Program-made: the position numbers and the translations under genes
Shown: piece after piece, positions 49,431-49,787 of the stretch
Layout: each line of letters opens with the position of its first letter
How positions within the stretch are numbered: position 1 is the stretch's first letter
The notes under the pieces: model-generated
What the model saw: only the letters and a program-made list of their open reading frames with translations
Database searches by the model: none
What the model was told of the DNA's origin: nothing
Assembly (NCBI GenBank): GCA_947441055.1
Contig: CANETC010000002.1
Span: forward strand, 1 to 49,787
Length of the DNA stretch: 49,787 nt
Direction of reading: 5' to 3'
From: Cytophagaceae bacterium
GTDB taxonomy: Bacteria > Bacteroidota > Bacteroidia > Cytophagales > Flexibacteraceae

Positions 49431-49787
49431 ATGAAAAAATATTCTCTGGAATTAACCGTCTTTTTGAGCGGTGCAATCGTGATGATGTTGGAACTAACAG
49501 GTTCCAGAATTCTCGCTCCTTTTGTTGGAACCTCCACCTTTATCTGGACAAGCCTGATTGGGGTAATATTGGCAAGCCTTAGCCTTGGTTATTACCACGG
49601 CGGAATCAAAGCAGATGCGGATCCTAGTCAGAAAAGGCTGGGCCAAATTTTATTTCTGGCGGGAGTTAGCATTGGAGTAGGTGCACTTGTTAACCAATCT
49701 ATACTGCAATACTTGGTTAATATTTTTCCAGGCATCCGCTGGCCGGCCGTGGTATCTGCAACAATACTTTTCGGTCCGCCTGCATAC
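49431..49787 (+). CDS. Spermidine-synthase-like membrane protein (partial, N-terminal part)
   Basis: 119 residues from ATG 49431 to the window edge, without a stop. Four hydrophobic segments can be seen; the opening LTVFLSGAIVMMLELTGSRI and LAPFVGTSTFIWTSLIGVIL are the hallmark of the fused membrane/spermidine-synthase family (MFS-like N-terminus with a methyltransferase-fold C-terminus). The soluble domain lies outside the window, so activity cannot be judged. It is 145 bases downstream of the peroxiredoxin stop and separated from it by a terminator. Confidence 0.85.
   Translation, partial: MKKYSLELTVFLSGAIVMMLELTGSRILAPFVGTSTFIWTSLIGVILASLSLGYYHGGIKADADPSQKRLGQILFLAGVSIGVGALVNQSILQYLVNIFPGIRWPAVVSATILFGPPAY

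Overview
The window is chromosomal DNA of a member of the Bacteroidota. Several signals agree: a GldD gliding/type IX secretion lipoprotein, a very large secreted protein with a type IX C-terminal sorting domain, short TAnnTTTG promoter elements of the Bacteroidetes type, genes without obvious Shine-Dalgarno sequences, and family versions typical of the phylum (Bacteroidota-type arginine decarboxylase, GSCFA protein, CrtD-like desaturase). I cannot fix the class or genus. No rRNA, tRNA, CRISPR array, transposase or phage gene was found, so this is mostly an ordinary core-genome stretch with a few odd spots.

Layout. 1-5300: end of a secreted protein, a sodium:solute symporter, clpS, a DUF3108 lipoprotein abutting a crtD-like desaturase, and adk. 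5300-10820: a DUF433 gene lying between two ~24-bp direct repeats, then a minus-strand run yifB - HhH protein - ABC exporter - uridine kinase. 10820-13490: an AT-rich membrane protein that looks compositionally foreign, plus about 470 bp with no gene. 13490-16580: pnuC and a NadR-like kinase (nicotinamide riboside uptake and phosphorylation), then acetyl-CoA synthetase. 16600-21900: a GH53 galactanase lipoprotein, pruA, and the unusual order LutA-like Fe-S protein - nuoI - nuoJ - SUI1 factor. 21880-23270: palindrome-rich spacers around a candidate ~180-nt small RNA and an Lrp/AsnC regulator. 23270-30730: mnmH, a GreA-like protein, peptide deformylase and the 1708-residue type IX cargo protein. 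30960-34640: VOC protein, S9 peptidase, cyclophilin, pseudouridine synthase. 34800-40700: multi-PAS sensor kinase, small secreted protein, pdxA, gldD, GSCFA protein. 40690-41480: a spacer packed with inverted repeats. 41480-49787: arginine decarboxylase, a lipoprotein, kynU - LOG - MBL/beta-CASP, rsmI, a PerR-like regulator with a 2-Cys peroxiredoxin, and the start of a spermidine-synthase-like membrane protein.

How the genes fit together. NAD supply is touched twice (pnuC/nadR salvage; kynureninase in tryptophan breakdown towards de novo synthesis). Oxidative stress defence is a compact regulator-peroxiredoxin pair with a canonical promoter. GldD is part of the gliding/type IX machinery and the giant adhesin-like protein is a likely cargo. 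RNA and translation functions are frequent (mnmH, GreA-like, def, SUI1, rsmI, pseudouridine synthase, beta-CASP nuclease).

The best candidate for something undescribed is the small RNA on the minus strand at about 22366-22542. It has a perfect -7 element, nested stems and a strong intrinsic terminator, lies in a gene-free spacer, and has the size and shape expected of a 6S-type RNA. I could not compare it with any database.
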